Source: Astrothelium macrocarpum (taxonomy: Eukaryota; Ascomycota; Dothideomycetes; Trypetheliales; Trypetheliaceae). From it: a stretch of 56,097 bases of DNA. The stretch covers positions 1 through 56,097 of the forward strand of contig JAGEMR010000169.1 in assembly GCA_021030915.1 (NCBI GenBank), given 5' to 3'. Position numbers and translations under genes: made by a program. This document shows positions 1 to 11,507 of the stretch, piece after piece. The notes below the pieces were generated by a model, which was not told where the DNA came from, did no database searches, and saw only the letters and a list, made by a program, of their open reading frames with translations. Position 1 is the stretch's first letter, and the number at the start of each line of letters is the position of its first letter.

Positions 1-772
1 CTGTTTCCTCCTGAGCTTCCTTAGTTCAATTCCTTGCTTAAATGCGGTATCCGACCTGTTCCGTCTAATTCCATCAATTCGGCAGCTCATTCGAATGGAA
101 TCAGATGGTTTAAAAATGTTGTCCTTTGAATATGATGAATGGATTGATGATGCGATCTAAAGCGTTAATAATTTCGATAATAGAAACCCATTCGCGATTC
201 TGTGGTATTTTCTTATAAATATATTTTTTATCTGAACAGGCAAATATTATATGATTCGTACAAATACCAAATCCTAGGCCTTGTTCGTCCATATTCCATA
301 CGTCCTTTAATTGGATGTTGAGACGGCGAATAGTCTCATTAGCGCGTATAAGAAACGCGATTATTTGATTTTTAGACGCGTATTCAGTTCGTCTATTATC
401 AAATTTTCGTCCGACCATCGATGCGACGCGTAGATTACGCTTTAAAAAGTTTTGAATCCATTTCTTGCCAATAGCATTATTATCTCCATCAGTACGGAGG
501 ATTCGAGAAGCCATTTCACGGACGCGAGTATGGCTAGGAGAAAATCCATGACTGTTCTCATCAAGAATCCATTGTACAATGAATTCCTCTTGAAATGGAG
601 ACAATCGCTATTGATGTTCGTGGCCAATGTGGCGATTTGGTGTATCTTGGAGGCGTTTCTTGAGTGTGCTTCTAGGCAGGCCGTACGCGTCAGCAGTCTT
701 ATTTATTGAAGAAAAAATTCCATTTTCATAATCAGCGATAGCAGAAGCAATGGTCTCTTCGCGATCAGCCAT
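1..772 (-). pseudogene. Fot1/pogo transposase pseudogene (HTH plus DDE), 3' part missing
   Basis: Translation from the ATG at 772-770 gives a Psq/CENP-B-like helix-turn-helix region (KTADAYGLPRSTLKKRL). An in-frame TAG follows at 610-608, and then about 165 more codons with a Tc5/CENP-B DNA-binding-like segment. The start of the DDE catalytic domain is visible as WNMDEQGLGFG, whose Asp is the expected first catalytic residue. After IIFKGQHF the frame hits TAA near 112-110, and more stops (TGA, TAG, TAA) follow down to base 1. The family is normally over 500 aa, so at least half is missing or beyond the edge. Several stops sit where Gln or Trp codons are expected, which is typical of RIP. The gene cannot encode an active transposase. 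The pogo/Fot1 assignment rests on the HTH and DDE motifs. Confidence 0.8.
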
Positions 773-840
773 ATTGAAGCGACGTGGCTGGTGGTGGAGC
801 GAATTAAGTGGAATGAGATGAAATGAAATTAAGTGGTGGA

Positions 841-870
841 GGTGGCCAGCTTCAGGGGGTGGCCAGCTTC
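841..870. repeat. Two direct copies of a 13-bp terminal motif of the Fot1-like element
   Basis: The 13-mer ggtggccagcttc occurs at 841-853 and again at 858-870, separated by four bases. It sits just inside the inferred transposon end, so it probably belongs to the terminal or subterminal transposase-binding repeats. Confidence 0.6.
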
Positions 871-872
871 CG

Positions 873-1907
873 TATACGCTGACTTATCAGACTTTCTAAC
901 TAATATTTGCTCTTATTTGAAGTGCTCAGATAGAGCTTCGGATCGGTTGATACGACAGGGATTATAAGCGCGTCTTAATGTATTTGGCTACATAGCTTAC
1001 ACTTTTAAACCGCACCACCGTACCAAGTGTCAAGAAGCTGGCGTGGAAGGGCCACAACGAGCCTTCATTTCGTCCCTGGCATCAAATGCCTGCACCACCA
1101 TCGCCGCCGATAAGAAAATCAGTCAAATCGAACAACGCACGCCTAGACTTTATTTCTAATCCGTTGGCCATCTGTGGAGGGAATCTTGGTAAATATCGAA
1201 CAGTCCTCAGGTGTTAGGCCCTGTGCATATGCTTGTGTGCCTAAGGTATTATACGCACATGTTTATTTCATGCCTGATTCTTGCATTACGTTATGTACGC
1301 GCATGTTCTGCGTTCCATTCTCACTGGCTACTGGCTGACTAAGTATGTCCAAGCTTCGGCAGTCACCCAATCACCACAAACCCTCTTCTTGTCGATTGTC
1401 CTTCGTAAACCTTACGTAATGCACCAGTCCTCAGTATTGGAGCGCCGTCCTTGAGCAGTGCGTTACACGCCCCTACACGGGACGACCAAAGTCCAGCGAA
1501 AGCCCACTGATCCGCACATATTTCACACCTAGAATTGCCGTACAGTTGTGAAGGCGAGCTGCCGCGCAGACGCCGAGCAAGCTAGCGTATACGCCTTGAG
1601 ATGGTTTGACCCTTAATGATGGAGTAGTTATTCTGGGACGTCTCCGGTACTCGGCCTACTACTTCGTGGATTAGGCTTGAGTCATGATTTAGGCGAAGGA
1701 GTTTATTAGTCAAATCGCACGCATCACTGACAAGGTTTTCAACTCATCCGCGGGAGGGAATACTGGTACAAAAGAACATTTATAAATACATCTTCCTTTT
1801 TCTCATTTAACTGCCAGAAGCCAAATATACTAATTGTTTTTATCTGTTAGCAATACCCCATCTCTACAGCTTTTCTTGAGCACCTGATACCCTCCGCTGA
1901 TACCGAC
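873..1907. other. Gene-free stretch
   Basis: No reading frame with recognisable protein features was seen on either strand. The last 150 bases before the 2EXR gene are pyrimidine-rich and probably contain its promoter and 5' leader. Confidence 0.5.
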
Positions 1908-2909
1908 ATGGCGTCCCGAACTTTCTATCCCTTCCCTAGATTGCCGAAGGAACTAAGAGACATGATCTGGGCTCTCTCGATTCGCCCCGAATGCCCCAAC
2001 GCACACTTCTTTACCGTCTTCAACAGCGGTAGCGACTCTGAATGGTCCGCTATGGCTCAGTACGCTCTGAACATTGATATTGTCGCCCGATGCAGCCTTG
2101 CCGCGCCTCGACGCAATATTTTGGACCCCCAAAAGCCGTCCTGGACCGACGGAAACCGCTCCTCATACTTAATTGACAGCGGGCTATGGACAGCGTGCAA
2201 GGAGTCAAGAGAAGCAGCAGAGAAGCGATTCCAAATTGCACAATGGAAGACGAGGCCGGAGCGACCAGTCTTCGTGGATTTTCATGAACGCCAAGATCTT
2301 CCCAACTTACCGGCTACTGGATCCTTCATATCCAACGACGAGTGGTGGCAATGCACGACGCATCCCAAGTCTGACCTGTTCTGCCTCCAGCTATCAGACC
2401 CTGACACCGTCGAATGGACAGGCTTATGGTGGCCTGTACCTATCTTCGACAGCTCCCATGGATTCTATGCCAGACACATTGCCCTCGACTACGATCCCGA
2501 ATGGTGGTATGAGATTGTGTATAGAGATGGTTCATGGTTGGACAAGGAAGCGCTTGGATGCGCCATTAGGGCGGCAACCAACGAGCTTGAGTGGGCGGAG
2601 AATTTGTGGTTCATCGATTTTCGCATTCGTAGACGTCCGCACGGTTGCACTGCGACGGAGGAAACAACAAATTGTCGACACCAGTCTGATGGCAACGGCT
2701 GCAGGTTCACTGAGGTTCGAAGCGGCGATCCGGGATGGGACGTTGACCAAGAATGCAATATCTTCGACTTCCTGAACCTAGTTTCCTACGAGGTAGACGA
2801 CTATTTTCGCAAACTCGCTCAAAGGGAAGGTTATAGTCCACCAGAACCCGCGCTCCCATTTGACGAACCCAGGGTCGGTGTCCTCGCGTATGAAGTGGAC
2901 GCTTCCTGA
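1908..2909 (+). CDS. 2EXR domain-containing protein
   Basis: This single-exon gene encodes 333 aa. Residues 7-30 (FPRLPKELRDMIWALSIRPE) match the signature opening of the fungal 2EXR family (PF20150), where an F-x-x-LP-x-E-R-x-x-IW motif is followed by a conserved Arg. Further in, a W-T-A-C-K-E-S-R-E segment resembles the second conserved block, where a row-initial helix carries the ESR motif. There is no signal peptide and no membrane segment. The role of the family is unknown; members are abundant in Pezizomycotina and often vary between strains. The start is the first ATG in frame after a pyrimidine-rich leader (gataccgacatgg), and the frame closes with TGA. The neighbouring regions are gene-poor, which is common for this family. 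Confidence 0.85.
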   Translation: MASRTFYPFPRLPKELRDMIWALSIRPECPNAHFFTVFNSGSDSEWSAMAQYALNIDIVARCSLAAPRRNILDPQKPSWTDGNRSSYLIDSGLWTACKESREAAEKRFQIAQWKTRPERPVFVDFHERQDLPNLPATGSFISNDEWWQCTTHPKSDLFCLQLSDPDTVEWTGLWWPVPIFDSSHGFYARHIALDYDPEWWYEIVYRDGSWLDKEALGCAIRAATNELEWAENLWFIDFRIRRRPHGCTATEETTNCRHQSDGNGCRFTEVRSGDPGWDVDQECNIFDFLNLVSYEVDDYFRKLAQREGYSPPEPALPFDEPRVGVLAYEVDAS

Positions 2910-4520
2910 GCTCGCACCTCCATCAGGGTCCCAATGGTAACAAGAGCTAACGGTAGTGAGAAAGCGTCCTGCACTTAATCTCACTTGTTAGAGTGTGCAC
3001 TTACTTGGTTCGGGAAAGGCGGCCCCCTGCAACGCGTAACAAGGTCTTGGGACAGTCTCGGCTATTGCGATGCTGACTCTACCATACTCATTCTTGCTTC
3101 GTAAGGACATGGAAAAGCCATAATCCCAAGGCCACGAACGAGAAGGTTAATTAAAGAGTGAACACTTATGGTAGGCCATGCAAAATGTATGCACGCTGAA
3201 GAATTCCGGGGGATAAACTCGGCTGGCGTGACGCTATTCGGGGACTGGTATCGACATGCAGAGCAGCTTATGAGTGGTGGCGGGATAGAGGCAATTAGCG
3301 AATCGTTGGTTTCTACCTACCGTGGCCAGTCTCCGAAAGAGCGTGTGGAACGACTGGGTTGCCGACCATCTAACCGTATACACAACTTTGTTATGTATGA
3401 CTGCCACCAGGGGCTTTTGATGCGCTTATGTGTCCTGCTAGGTCAAGGACAAGCGGCGTCTGAGGAACACTAGTAATTCGATGAGCAAGAGTGGTGGCTG
3501 GGTGCACTGGAGTCAAGTCGGTAAACGTGAGCAGTATAGCCCGTTTGAGCAAGTACCTGTTCTCAGACGTGATTTCATCACACTGCTCCAAGTGCCCGAG
3601 TGTCTTACAGGCTGCTGCTCTCTGCCGAATACTGACACTAGATGGCCGATGGCGACTGGTTTCGTAAATCATGTATGGTAGTATACTTCGCGCTATAGAT
3701 AATATTAAGATGGAATTAGCAGAGAAGAATAAAGGCAGATAATAGAATGACAGATGGGAGGATAAACCCGAAGATGAAAAATTAGAAATAGAAATCCAAA
3801 AAAATCTTCTCCTGCTCGATAGGTAGACAGGCCTCCGCCGGCAGCGCGTCATAATCTTTTTAGATGATCGTCACTTGTGCTTTAACTCAGATTGCTTCTT
3901 CCGACACACTTCACATTCACACAATGCTTGGCCCATGACAATTAATATCGAACAAACAAAAAAAATATCAATATATGCGATCATTCATGATGTGTTCCTC
4001 ATAGATTCTGTATATCTTTACCAGATAATACGCGAAGGAGATCAAATTATTAAATCAAACAGCTTTTTCCTCTGCTTTCCTCAAATATCTCCATGAATTC
4101 TGCTGTGTTCTTTGCGATAAGTTGTACCATCAGCTCCCCCAGCGACGCATCCAGTAGTATTATTCTTGCCATTGGCCTGATTTTGACCCTTGTTAATGCC
4201 TTCATTCTCGCTACTTTACGTGTCAGCCATCAATGGTTTCCTTAAAATTAGCCTAGAAACCGTACTTCTTACCGTGCCGGGCATAAGAAAGGGAGATAAG
4301 AATGGAGAATGGAGAAGAGCGGTTGCCTAGGAGTGTGAGGTTGGCAGTCATGATGGGGGTGCCTTCCCCGATATAACATGGCCATAAAATCTTGTTGTCT
4401 CTTGGATTTGTGAACCTCTTCCCACACACTTCCGAAGTCATCTGAATTGGCACTTAAATCAATTTTGTTTTGCTTCAAACGACGAGATATCGATTCGATA
4501 TAGACGTATAGTCAACTGCA
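2910..4520. other. Gene-poor stretch
   Basis: Open frames of 60-150 codons occur on both strands, for example 3168-3473 (+) and 3391-3852 (-). Their translations show no family motifs and have arginine/serine-rich compositions typical of chance frames. No splice-linked gene could be assembled. Confidence 0.45.
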
Positions 4521-5327
4521 ATGGATTCCCTACCCATTCCAACGACTATCTCCACCCCATCAGCCCTGGCTGGCCTCAACGCTCGAGATCCAACGCGAGC
4601 TAATCGTGTCTTCAGAATTGTCACTGAGATCAACTCCGTCAAGGACAGTGATCGTCTGGGTCCCGACACGTCCGAAAAAATCGAGTTTCTCCTTGACAGG
4701 GCCCGCGACTCGTCCACTGACCTCAAATTCTTGGAGGTCGCCTCCAGCTTCTTTGTTGAAGCACATAACCAGAAGCGCCACATAGTCAAGCTGCTCGACG
4801 AGCTAAAGTCCTCATTTGGAATTGGGGATTGCCCGGGCGCCGTGGAAGCAGACACGCCACAAACCTCCGTTCTTGATCGAGTCGAGGCGATGTGTTCGCA
4901 TGTGGATATCCAATTTCTCAAACTCCTGGAGTCCCCCAAGCTCTACAAGGACCGCAGATTCCTCACTCATCGCCCCCCACCGCTCCTAGAAGATCATCTG
5001 AGGCCAGGGGGGGAAGTCGATTGGAAGAGGATTTGGGTTGCTTGCAAGAGCTGTGGGCACAAACTTCAAGACGCACGACATCACAGCCTGTTGACCTAGG
5101 AGAGGCTGCAAACCTTCCTGAGGGTCATCGACCTATGGTTTACGATGTATGTTGAGAAGTGGGAAGAGGGCGGCGTGGCCGACGAGACCGTGTATGGCGA
5201 GTACGCCAAGAAAAAAGGTCTCATCGCAGACTCAGGTAAGAGGAAGCGCGGAGCGCCTCCTGCACCTTCGAGTCCTTACAAACGTGGCAAGTGGGACCAC
5301 ATTCTCCCGCCAGACGAGAGCATATAA
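4521..5327 (+). pseudogene. Hypothetical protein gene interrupted by one in-frame TAG
   Basis: From the ATG at 4521 one frame runs 192 codons to TAG (5097-5099) and then continues without another stop for 75 codons to TAA at 5325-5327. The sequence on both sides of the TAG reads as a continuous amphipathic helix (HHSLLT / ERLQTFLRVIDLW). The end is Lys/Arg-rich (GKRKRG...YKRGKW), suggesting a nuclear or nucleic-acid-associated protein. A CAG to TAG change in a CpA context would explain the stop. I saw no convincing GT-AG intron that removes it: candidate donors near 5037 are poor and the AG next to the TAG lacks a spaced branch point. The family is not recognised. The gene may be functional through splicing or readthrough that I cannot see, but a recent nonsense mutation is the simplest reading. 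Confidence 0.55.
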
Positions 5328-7228
5328 TTGTGTCAGCGTCTGTTCTAGGCCAGCTTGAGCGATTGTGGAAGGGAATTCCACTTCTGGGGTTGGAGTTTTG
5401 TTGGTCACTGGTTCTGGATCCAGCATCCAGAAAATGGATCAGTCAGGTCTGCCTTCAGGTGGTAACCTTGCTTGTCGCCATCCCTACGGGATCGGGCATG
5501 TCTTGGAACTTGGCTTTGCAGCATGTGTGGAGGATAGGAGTGGATTCCTCATGGCTTCGGCTATGGGGGCTGGTCTCACCATTGCGTGAGGCCAGCGGGC
5601 AACAAAGTCGGACCTGCAACCTCCACGTGGTGTTGCCTGGGAACCTGGCCTACTTGTGGGTCAGAGCCAATGCAGGACGCTGAGTTACACCGCGGTTGAC
5701 TCTTCCAGTTGGATATACTACCTCTCTACAAAATAGTATGATGACACTAGGCTTTTTGAATAGCTTCCATCAAATGGAACGTGATTCCAGAACACCTGCT
5801 GGAAGTCCTCGCTCCCAGCATGAAAATTTTTCTGCCGCATATTGGTGTCATCCTAGCCCCGGATATCTTTCCTGTGCGACATCTCGCCAGATCGTCGGCG
5901 CATATTCTTCCACTCCTTTCTGTTCGAGAATTAGGATGAAGTCTTTTACAATGTCGATATACTTCACTAGGCTGTCAATGACAAGGAGCTAATCGATGCG
6001 AACTGACCAATCAATATCGATCCGAAAAACGGACACGAAATGCCCACGTTCCGTCATGGTGCGGGAAGGGTACATTAGCGGTGTGCGGTTATGTACTTTG
6101 CCCTACACAACGGCGGACGATGCGATATTGGTGACCCTCCGGAACGGCGCGCAACTAGATTGATTCGATTGTGCCAGGAAGGGGTTCAGCTGGATAGCAC
6201 CATCCCATACGAAGACAGCTGAGAACAGGTCCGATATGGCGTGAAGCGACGTTGTGATAGCTCACATATGCTGGTCTAGCTTCATACAATTCGTTGCCTT
6301 CAGATCCTGGTGATTTGAGCGCTACTATACCAACATATGCTTTATCCATCTAGTCGGTGCAGCTGAACATAGCAAATCCTTGGCCACTTGAATCACCTAA
6401 AGTTGACATGGACCCATTCACGTGATCAGCTACGGGCCTTCTACTATTTATGGCTAAACTGTCCCCCGACTGCATTGCCCCTCACCATGGTGAAAACCGG
6501 ATGCTGCGCATCTGTTCCGCTTCCACCCTCCAGTAGAATCCCTGACGTTGGTCTTCTGCAAGCTTAGCCACATGAACCTGCTGCAGCTCATGTAGGTAAA
6601 TGGGAGGCGCCGCAAGGTTCGACTGTCCCAATCTTTTCAGAAGCCCTGTTACTGCTACCCTTGGATGAACAGATTCTACACCCACAGGTTTCAAGGTGCT
6701 GCGCCCGGTATGCAAGCATCTATCGGGGCGGCTAAATCATTCCCGTCGTTCAGTTATTTTTCATTCCATCCTCCAATGAAACATCTGGCGCTGAGCGTCT
6801 GCATGTCTAGTGCGATGAACTACTCCTATGACATGCAACTATCGGAGAGGTCGAGATTCTCACAATGCCGATACATTCAGAAGCCCTGTTCGAATTCCTT
6901 AGCTTGAACAGACAACATTGCCATCCTAAGCTGCCGCGCCTAACGCGCATTCATGCTTTGAGTGCGGCTGGATTTGCTCTTATAATGTGCTGTTGCAAGA
7001 ATTAGGACATTTCGGAAAGCACTATGCCGACACTGTGACAACGAGCGGTGGCTGAATATGTCGAGCCCTGGCTCTCTTCTTTGTATATCAACTTCTAATG
7101 AAGATTCATTTTCTATTTTTGCTTCTTATCCTCTTGTGCGGACAGTTACAAAGATCTTTTCATTAACGACGAGGTTTTGCCGATCGCTTGTTTTCGTTCA
7201 TGACTGACGGTGTTGATTTGTTTCCGAT
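5328..7228. other. Gene-poor stretch
   Basis: Only short frames of at most 130 codons are present, none with recognisable domains or plausible splice partners. The last ~150 bases are T-rich and probably hold the promoter and leader of the secreted protein gene at 7229. Confidence 0.45.
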
Positions 7229-10200
7229 ATGGCGCCCTACTGGCTCGTCTTTTACTCAATCGCCTCTTTTATGCAAATCGATTGTACCAAGGGTAAGTGC
7301 CCATTTTGCTACTGTTATAGAACTATACCATTAGCATCAAAAACATCGCTTCTGATATTTTCTAGCCAGTAGCGACGGCTCAAGAAATTTTTCTGTCCCA
7401 CTTAACGTTTCGTCTCCGGCAACGAACATGAGCTCCGACTTAGGAAACCAGCGATCTATTGACTCTGCAGCAGCACATACCTCCACCCACATCACCTCTT
7501 CCATTGGTATCGGCGACTTCATAGCCCATGGCCTTCATATGTCAAACTCTCGCTCTATATCTGCCGGTCAAGCATCTCACTCCAAAGCGGTAATTTCGCA
7601 CACCTTGGCTGGGATGATTGATCATGCTGTAGAAGCCAGCGTCGTCAATTCTTCTGCATCCGTAGCTACACCTAGGGCTAGCACACCTAGGCCCAGCATA
7701 TCGGTGACCAACAGACAGAATCACACTTCTCCTATATTAGCTTTATCACCATATGGTACGCCTCAGGCAACCGCGCAGGCGAATTTTACCAACTCGACAT
7801 TAAGATACGACAGTTCATCAATCTTAATTGAGAGCCAAGCAGCTCTGTTACCGTCAATCAATGCTTCCAACGTTTCGAGAAGCACTGCGTCTGATCTCAA
7901 TGCATGTTGGACCCAGTGGAATTCATTTTGGACTGCGAATCCAAACGTATATGAAACGCCGTATACTACTGTGATCATATGGACATCAACTTTTACCTAT
8001 CCCTCGGTTGGTCCCGAAACCTACACGTACACAATTAGCAGCGCCACTTATACAGATCTGGCGAATGTTGGCGCTGGGGGCTTTATTTCTACCGTGTGGA
8101 CGACGATCACATACGATGCTCAAACGACAATTATGACACAATCGGCGGAACCAGCCGGAACGGGGATTTCTCCGGAAGTGTCGTTTATTATATCAGAGCC
8201 CTCAGCCCTGGTTGGAGCGCAAAATCGCAGCATTACCACGCCGAGCTGCGTTCTGCCTTCCATCGTACCTCAATGTCAATCACAATGGGCGTCCTACGAG
8301 TCACTCCAACTCCTTACTACTGCGGTTCCAGAGCCAAGTTGTCCTTTTGAAGACTACTTTTCAGCGTCATGTTCACTGGCTAGAGCATCTGCATCGTCCG
8401 CGTCAGAATCGTGGTCCAGCATTGTTCAAATGCATAGCCCTATCTGTTCGCAAGCGACCGTCGGCTCTGCCCTTTGCACTCGGCTCCGAGATCTTTATAT
8501 CGACACGTGGGTTGACAATTGGATTGAAGCTGATGGGGCGGGACCTCTCGTCGCGATTCCCTTGAGTAGTGCGGGATATCAGCTGTCGTGGTCTTCTTCC
8601 CCGGACGAAGGCTGGATTGTGATAAGCACGTATTTCCCCACTACTTCGACCCTGGCCCCCGGTTGCACTCTGGGATGCGCGAGATGTGCCGTGACTGGAG
8701 GCCTCGTTCGGCTTTTGTACTGGCCTACAACAGCAACGGTGGCCCTGGATGATAACAATGGTTTGGGACCTGAGATTGCAAGTGGGCCTGTCACGGCGGT
8801 GGCTTTTGGCACAACGCTTACATCACCTACGAACTACATCTCGTATGCCAGTATATACGCGCAGGATTCCTGTTCAGCCGTCGGATCGGTCCATAATGCC
8901 ACCATCCTGGCTATTCCAACCACTGCGCACTTATCGAGTCTATACGTGACTTGGCCAGACCTTTTACCTCACACTGCCTCATTTAATTTCACTGATTTGA
9001 ATTCGCCAATCCCCGAGAGTATTTACGGTAGACAGGTGAAATGCACTGGTTACTACCCAGACAGATGGATAGACTATGGACCCTTGGAATCGCAGGCAAC
9101 TAGCACGTGTCCCGAGAGTCTTGGTCCTTATGAGCCGATTCGTGAGTAGTTACTTGTTTTCGAGTTCTGACTTCCGCACTCATCGAATTTTGATCTTGCT
9201 AACAAAAACTTTAGTTGTTGTCCCATCAGGAATCCTCCAATCAGTCGATCCAGCGTGGTCATCTTGCTCTGCTGACATTAGGTATGTAATCTTGTATCTG
9301 CTAGACATTTCAGTCGGAGCTCAGAATTTGTTATAGGGGCTTGTATGATCCTCCATATGCCTTGCACGGATTTGTTGCAGCTGCAGCTCCGACATCATCT
9401 GATTTCGTGCCTCCAACGGCGTCTATTTCACCTGCTCCGGCACCTTGGACAAAAACTTTGCCGACGCACACGCCCAGCTCAATGAGATCATCCACATCAT
9501 CAGATCCCAACGACCCTGTAGCTACCAAGCCCTTATTGGGAGGTGATTCATCACCATCGTCAGACCCTAAAGACCCTGTAGCTGGCAAGCATTCAACAGG
9601 AGGCAATCCATCTCTAGGAGGCGATCCATCAACAGTAGGCGATCCATCAACAGGAGGAGGTCCATCCCCAGTAGGCGATACATCATCAGGAGGGGATTCA
9701 TTATCGGGCGATGATTCTTCAAACGGCGGCAGTGGCTCAGCTAATGTTTCTCCTGAGGAAGGCTCTAAATCCGGGAAAAGCGACCTATCTCCTGAGGCTT
9801 CAAGTCTTCCTTCGACTGATCCTGAGTCTCCCCCGAACAATCCTGGTGGGGCGATCGTGGCAGTTCTTGGGACTGGCGAAGGCACAGAGTCTCATGGGCA
9901 TAGTGACGGCGATGCTCGTAGCAATGCCGGAGGCAGGATTACTACTGTGGCTGGAATGAAAACCAGCAATTCAGGAGCAGTTGGTCAACCAATTAATTCT
10001 GTCGAAAATACCGGATCCGACCGTAATGGAGCTGTATTTGATGCCGCTGGTGACGCAGCGGGATGTGGTAGTGGGACTGTCGCTCAAGGAGGATCTCTCT
10101 TGGCTATGGTGGGAGGTCAAGCAATATGTACAGATCCAAAAGTTCAAGGAGCAGTCATCATCGATGGCAAGACTCTCCGGGCCGGTACTTCCACAACCAT

Positions 10201-11149
10201 GGATAATACACCAATTATCGTCGAGGGTGCAGGTCTTGTAGTTGCTGGATCCACTATAGCAGCTCCGGCCGCTACTTCAGGCGCGATAATTACTCTCGGC
10301 TCTACGCCCATCACTACAATAGACATGGATAGACATGTTATCATTGGTCTTAATACACTTTCAGTAGGAGGTCCTACAATCACAGTATCTGGCCAGGTTA
10401 TTTCGATGGCTGCGTCCGGTCTCGTCGTGGATGGCATAACCCATCAGCTCTCAAAGATACCTGATACGACTCCAGTCTCTGCAGAGCTAAAGGCCTCTTT
10501 CACCCTCTCCGGAAACGCGTATGCCGCTTACGAAAATCCCAAATATCCTGATGCGGCTGTCATTATCGGTCCTGACGGCATTGAAATCAGACTTGGTCTG
10601 GGCGACCCAGCAATAATGATTGACGGCCAGAAGATCAGACTCGACTCCGCAGGCGTCATAGTTGGTAACAGCGAAGCACCATTCCGCACCATCTCTGTGT
10701 ACGATCTGCTGAAAGATGAAGCCACCATTACAGATGCAAAGGGTCATGTTCATACTGTCGTGGAAGAACTGGCTGGAGATATCGCCGTGGTGGACGATAG
10801 CGTGACTCTGACCCAAGGCAATCCTGCGCTGACTATTGATGGAGATATCATTGCATGGCACAGCGATGGCTTCTTCGTGGATGGTACGCGTGTCAAATTC
10901 CAGTCAACTACTGTGACGGGAGGGCCAAATGCGACTCCGAAAGCAACAAAAGCTATAGACCCGCCCAGTACGCTCGGTACGACAGGCAATCTTTTGCCAA
11001 GTGAGACTGAAGTTCAAGTCGCGAATACGGCCAGCGCAAAGACAGTCCCAGCATTCGAATCGTGGTCACTTCTAGTCCTCTGGAGTCTGATCTTTGTGAT
11101 TGAGTGTATACTGGAGGAAACGACTCTACTGTTCCCGGGAGCTGCCTAG
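7229..11149 (+). CDS. Large secreted Ser/Thr/Gly-rich cell-wall-type protein (4 exons, 1239 aa)
   Basis: The exons are 7229-7292, 7366-9141, 9215-9281 and 9337-11149. Splice sites are GTAAGT/CTAG, GTGAGT/TTAG and GTATGT/ATAG, and all junction phases agree. Exon 1 supplies a signal peptide (MAPYWLVFYSIASFMQIDC). Residues about 45-640 are Ser/Thr-rich with many N-glycosylation sequons and a Cys-containing conserved-looking block (CTLGCARCAVTGG). About residues 700-770 form a Gly/Ser/Asp/Pro spacer made of 18-bp DNA repeats. Residues about 870-1170 hold recurring beta-strand-like units of the type IDGKTL...G and S-G-L-V-V-DG, seen in many uncharacterised fungal wall proteins. The C-terminus has a hydrophobic stretch (SLLVLWSLIFVIECIL), possibly a membrane or GPI-signal segment. 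It probably acts at the wall or cell surface as an adhesive or structural protein; no enzyme motif is visible. Confidence 0.8.
9599..9706 (+). repeat. Six 18-bp imperfect coding repeats (GGDPST-like)
   Basis: Six units of 18 bp follow each other without gaps (9599-9616, 9617-9634 and so on to 9706), with the core ggaggcgatccatcaaca. Each encodes a six-residue Gly/Asp/Pro/Ser/Thr block of the wall-type protein. An intragenic minisatellite like this is expected to vary in copy number between strains. Confidence 0.75.
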
Positions 11150-11507
11150 ATCAACGTCAAGCGCCGGTTTTGGCTAGGATATAGGCGTAAAAAGAGTTGT
11201 CCAATCTGGTTTACCATCGCCCAGAAACTGTATGCATGTATCAGGATCAGATGCCGTCTGACACCTTCCACTGCTTGACCCGACCGGCTCGCAGTACGCG
11301 TGCCATCGTACTTTTCCCGAGGAGAAGATGTTGACAGGAACTCTGAGACCAGGGTACGATCGACTGCGGCGTGAATTACCCTATTCAATCGGCATCGATT
11401 TTTCCGAGAGGGAAGAAATTGACCTCCGAGTCACTCAGGCTAGGGCTCTTGGGTACTGAGATAAACTCTCCCCCCACCGTACTTTATTCACGCTCTCCTG
11501 ATCAGTG
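11150..11507. other. Intergenic region between convergent genes
   Basis: This 358-bp stretch separates the 3' ends of the wall protein gene and the HET gene. No gene was seen. It must contain both 3' untranslated regions. Confidence 0.5.

Larger units (their letters stand above)
1..872 (-). mobile_element. Decayed Fot1/pogo-type DNA transposon, left-truncated by the window edge
   Basis: The element contains a broken transposase gene read on the minus strand. Its 5' end, at high coordinates, carries two copies of a 13-base motif (ggtggccagcttc) followed by a TA dinucleotide near 873. TA is the target used by the Tc1/mariner/pogo superfamily, so I place the terminus at about 872; that placement is inference. 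The other end lies outside the window. The many CpA-to-TpA-compatible stop codons fit repeat-induced point mutation of an ascomycete repeat. Confidence 0.7.
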
